Below the pieces are notes generated by a model. That model saw only the letters and a program-made list of their open reading frames with translations, made no database searches and was not told where the DNA came from. A DNA stretch of 8,498 bases from Acidobacteriota bacterium (lineage in GTDB: Bacteria; Acidobacteriota; Terriglobia; Acidiferrales; UBA7541): NCBI GenBank assembly GCA_003153585.1, contig PLZZ01000188.1:1-8498 (forward strand). The letters run 5' to 3'. Made by a program: the position numbers and the translations under genes. Within the stretch, counting starts at the first letter, position 1, and each line of letters begins with the position of its first letter. Of this stretch, positions 6,127-8,498 are shown piece by piece.

Positions 6127-6384
6127 ATGGTGATGTGCTTAGAGCGCGGGCTAGAAATCGAAGACTTGAGAAATCACTCGCAGGACATGATCATGCAGCT
6201 TCGCGATGCTTTGGCCGGCGGTGCCACAGTAACTCCTGACCCGAAACGGGCGGGCTTTTATGAGGTGAAACGGCGCGAGCAGTTATTTTACATATACATT
6301 TCACCCGATACGGGGAAGGTTCTGTTAATTGCGGCTTGGCCGCACGAGGAAGCCTTGGTTTGTGAGGCGGGAGCATCAGCGTGA
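6127..6384 (+). CDS. Small hypothetical protein, 85 residues
   Basis: Not recognised. The ATG at 6127 has a good Shine-Dalgarno, GGAGG at 6117-6121, 5 nt upstream; an in-frame ATG at 6133 would be 11 nt away and is less likely. The first half (about 7-35) is predicted helical (RGLEIEDLRNHSQDMIMQLR). The second half (42-72) looks like a beta-rich unit: an EVKRREQLFYIYIS strand pair followed by GKVLLIAAW. No signal peptide or membrane helix is visible and the single Cys near the start has no motif. It is convergent with the DUF4340 gene with only 11 bp between the stops. The layout of an alpha part followed by a short sheet suggests a small globular cytoplasmic protein; no function is proposed. 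Confidence 0.7.
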   Translation: MVMCLERGLEIEDLRNHSQDMIMQLRDALAGGATVTPDPKRAGFYEVKRREQLFYIYISPDTGKVLLIAAWPHEEALVCEAGASA

Positions 6385-6395
6385 TTCAGTAGCGT

Positions 6396-7754
6396 CTAAT
6401 TGGGTGTGCCGGAGAGAATCAAGTCACTAGGCTTCAAGTTCAGCTGGGTCAGAATCTGCTTGTCAAGTTTGAAAATGGACGGACTTTCGCTGGTTCTGGC
6501 GTACACGAAGCCGTCGGATTCTTTCGATAGCTGAATGGTCAATTTTTTGGCGGATTTGTCGGTTAAGACAGCCTGGAACTCGGGTTTAGCCAGCATGGCG
6601 CGGATATTCGGCGCGGGCTGGTCAAAGACTTGCTCCGCGCGCGCCTCTTCCAAGGGCGTGATTAACTTCGCGATATCGGCCGCTTTTCCCTTCTGATCGA
6701 CAGGTTCTTCCATGATCCATTCAAATTCCGATTTGCGCGTACAGATAATCGTACCGTTCGCATTATGTATTTCGACGCGATTCAAAGCGGCGGGATCGAA
6801 GTGCGCGAATTTTTTGTCGCGCAAATCGTTGTAGTTTTCGGCCAGTTTTTTGTAGAGATCCTCAGAAATGCGGAAAATCACGGGCCGGGAGGTATCTCGC
6901 GCGAAGTATTGATCGCCGTCTTTTTTGCCGACGATCAGCGTGGAGCTCTTTCCTTTGTCATCCAAGGTGGTCAGGGAGACAGCCGGATTAGCTAAACCAT
7001 ACTTCGCCAGATTATCGGATGACTCGCTGGCGACCGCAGTCCATTTCGCCGAACCAACGCCGGCGAGAAGCGCGCTGATATTTCCAGCGTCGCCGCGTGA
7101 GCCGGCGGGCTTGGTAAATTCCCACTCATCCTTTTCTTTCTTTGCCGCGAGCTGCCCGGAAGGATTCTTAAGGTCGAAGGAGAGGACTTTATCGCTCGCG
7201 GCGTGCAACACGTCACGATCTCGCAGGTCTTGAAGAGACTTGTCGGAGCTGATCAGAAGCGATTCCGGAAGGAGCGCGACATCTTTGGCGCTGTCCACAA
7301 TCGAGTAGACCGAAACTCCAATAAAATCCTTTTTGCCGAATGCCACGGTGTGCTTTGCGCCGCTCCCAGCCTGGAATTCCAGTGAAATGGCCGGCGGGTC
7401 AAGACCAAAGACTTTCAACCGGTCAGGCGTGCCGGGTTCCGTTTGCGCGATACGGGCGCTGGATAGGCCGTCAATTATTCCGTCCAAGGACGCCTGATCG
7501 GCCCGTGTTTCGATCGGCTGAGTGATTTGCCAGACCCCGTCGCGCTTCTGAAAGTGCAGGGTGGCATCGGGGTTTCCGGGATGCTTGATAACGAGCGAGG
7601 TTATGTCTTGGGACTGAATGGAGAACGCGAGCTTCGCCGCGTCCGCGGGCGGCTTCTCACTTTCCTTCTGGCTGCGGCGCCAGTCGAAGTAGTAGACAGC
7701 GGCGCCCAATGCGATGGCGCCGAGAAGCAAGAATAAGGTCGTCTTCTTAATCAT
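6396..7754 (-). CDS. DUF4340 domain protein, membrane-anchored
   Basis: Protein of 452 residues with an N-terminal hydrophobic anchor (TTLFLLLGAIALGAAVYYF, 5-23) and the rest probably periplasmic. It contains three related modules at about 50-184, 188-318 and 323-446. Each runs from a strand with W(Q/E/I)-type core and a P near 80, 216 and 351, through a segment like GLxxPAxSL, to GKK and a VF/IF-xL strand. The first two end with DLRDR/DLRDK, while the third keeps only the general pattern. DUF4340 proteins often sit beside GldG-type ABC transporter proteins, as here, where the GldG-like gene ends 24 bp upstream on the same strand. The implied job is an extracytoplasmic part of an ABC-2 type transporter complex of unknown substrate. 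The start is supported by the anchor; the Shine-Dalgarno is weak. Confidence 0.87.
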   Translation of the reverse strand: MIKKTTLFLLLGAIALGAAVYYFDWRRSQKESEKPPADAAKLAFSIQSQDITSLVIKHPGNPDATLHFQKRDGVWQITQPIETRADQASLDGIIDGLSSARIAQTEPGTPDRLKVFGLDPPAISLEFQAGSGAKHTVAFGKKDFIGVSVYSIVDSAKDVALLPESLLISSDKSLQDLRDRDVLHAASDKVLSFDLKNPSGQLAAKKEKDEWEFTKPAGSRGDAGNISALLAGVGSAKWTAVASESSDNLAKYGLANPAVSLTTLDDKGKSSTLIVGKKDGDQYFARDTSRPVIFRISEDLYKKLAENYNDLRDKKFAHFDPAALNRVEIHNANGTIICTRKSEFEWIMEEPVDQKGKAADIAKLITPLEEARAEQVFDQPAPNIRAMLAKPEFQAVLTDKSAKKLTIQLSKESDGFVYARTSESPSIFKLDKQILTQLNLKPSDLILSGTPN

Positions 7755-7778
7755 TGATGTATTTTCGGCGAGCGCGGA

Positions 7779-8498
7779 TTACCGGCGCTTCCACCAGATA
7801 TAGACTCCCGAAAAAATCACGATACCGGGAAGAATAATAAGGTCGAGCCACGTAAGGGCACTGCTCTGACCTTGCGTAAGAGTAACGCGGCGGTTCGTCT
7901 GTGATTTCGGGCGGATGGAGATCAGGTTTTCGTCCTGAGCAAGCCAATCGATCGTGTTATAGAAGAGGTCGCCGTTCTTCTGCAGGCCTACATATGGATT
8001 CGCGGCAAATGTCGAGTTACCAATCACAACCACGCGAGCTTCGCCGCCTTCTGCTTTGCGCGAAGCAGCCACACCGAGCGACAGGGGACCGGCTGTATCT
8101 GGATTGAACGTCAATTTATTTTGACCCTGTTTCAAATTTGGAACAGTGAAACTCTGTGGCGAAGTCTTCAAGAGTTCAACAATCTGAGGATCCGTCTTGG
8201 ATTTGTCCGCGATGGATACAGTGCGTGCCAAGGGGAAAAACGTCATTGAGCGAGCAAAATTCTTCGTGATTGGGCTTTCGCCGAAAGTAGTGACCAGCGG
8301 GATCGCCGGGCCCGCACCCAGCAGACTGCCGACGCCGCTTGAGTCGATCACCACGTTGTCTCCCACATTCGTGTTCCATGCCTGGAAGATTTCACCAAGT
8401 TTCGGATCAGTCTGGGGGTCAACGAGAATCAGGCCTTTGCCCGATCCGGCCAGATATTGGTTGAGCATTTCCGCTTCCTGCGGAAAGAATTGCTGGGT
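7779..8498 (-). CDS. GldG-family ABC transporter auxiliary protein (5' end outside window)
   Basis: C-terminal 239 residues of a GldG/ABC_transp_aux type protein. The frame is open to the window edge, so the ATG at 8468 is internal. The visible part begins with QQFFPQEAEMLNQYLAGSGKGLILVDP, typical of the domain in which a loss-of-interest helix precedes a GKxLxLxDP strand. It continues with a sheet domain containing VVIGNSTFAAN and ends with one membrane helix and a WWKRR tail (LDLIILPGIVIFSGVYIWWKRR, last 22 residues). GldG was first studied as a Bacteroidetes gliding ABC transporter component, but homologues in other phyla lack the gliding machinery and their cargo is unknown. An ABC-2 permease and ATPase would be expected beyond the right edge. 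The DUF4340 gene follows after 24 bp. Confidence 0.87.
   Translation of the reverse strand, partial: TQQFFPQEAEMLNQYLAGSGKGLILVDPQTDPKLGEIFQAWNTNVGDNVVIDSSGVGSLLGAGPAIPLVTTFGESPITKNFARSMTFFPLARTVSIADKSKTDPQIVELLKTSPQSFTVPNLKQGQNKLTFNPDTAGPLSLGVAASRKAEGGEARVVVIGNSTFAANPYVGLQKNGDLFYNTIDWLAQDENLISIRPKSQTNRRVTLTQGQSSALTWLDLIILPGIVIFSGVYIWWKRR

Overview
The window looks like chromosomal DNA of a soil-type bacterium with a moderately high G+C content. The gene content is most like Acidobacteriota: a CHASE2-cyclase, a GldG/DUF4340 pair, and a DUF692/DUF2063/DoxX cluster next to a lysine- and cysteine-rich secreted peptide. The phylum is an inference from protein style, not from a marker gene.

Layout. 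Positions 1-1470 (+) hold the 3' part of a membrane-bound CHASE2 class III nucleotide cyclase whose start lies outside the window. It converges, 9 bp apart, with a leftward block at 5209-1480. In transcription order that block is: a 95-residue exported Cys-rich peptide (BufA-like), a DUF692 MNIO enzyme (BufB-like), a DUF2063 partner protein (BufC-like), a DoxX membrane protein (BufD-like) and a secreted zinc metallopeptidase with HEMVH. The enzyme, partner and DoxX genes are joined by two 4-bp ATGA overlaps. The peptidase starts 19 bp after the DoxX gene. I read this as a bufferin-type RiPP metallophore operon. The MNIO enzyme with its partner would modify cysteines of the peptide, which is exported and buffers a metal, with copper the best precedent. 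The peptide core carries six cysteines in two nearly identical 13-residue modules, produced by a 57-bp tandem duplication. A UUCG-capped hairpin at the peptide stop codon, a strong Shine-Dalgarno and a structured leader suggest the peptide is made in excess over its enzymes.

Upstream of this block, 5496-5569 (-) is a tRNA-Gly(GCC) with an encoded CCA end and a good sigma70-type promoter. Next come two small divergent genes of unknown function (about 5699-5908, -, and 6127-6384, +). The right end (6396-8498, -) holds a DUF4340 protein built from three copies of one module, preceded by the 3' part of a GldG-family ABC transporter auxiliary protein. These two are probably one operon continuing beyond the window.

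No mobile element, CRISPR array, integrase or pseudogene was seen. No stretch over 300 bp is without a gene: the longest gap, 5210-5495, holds the bufferin promoter and leader.
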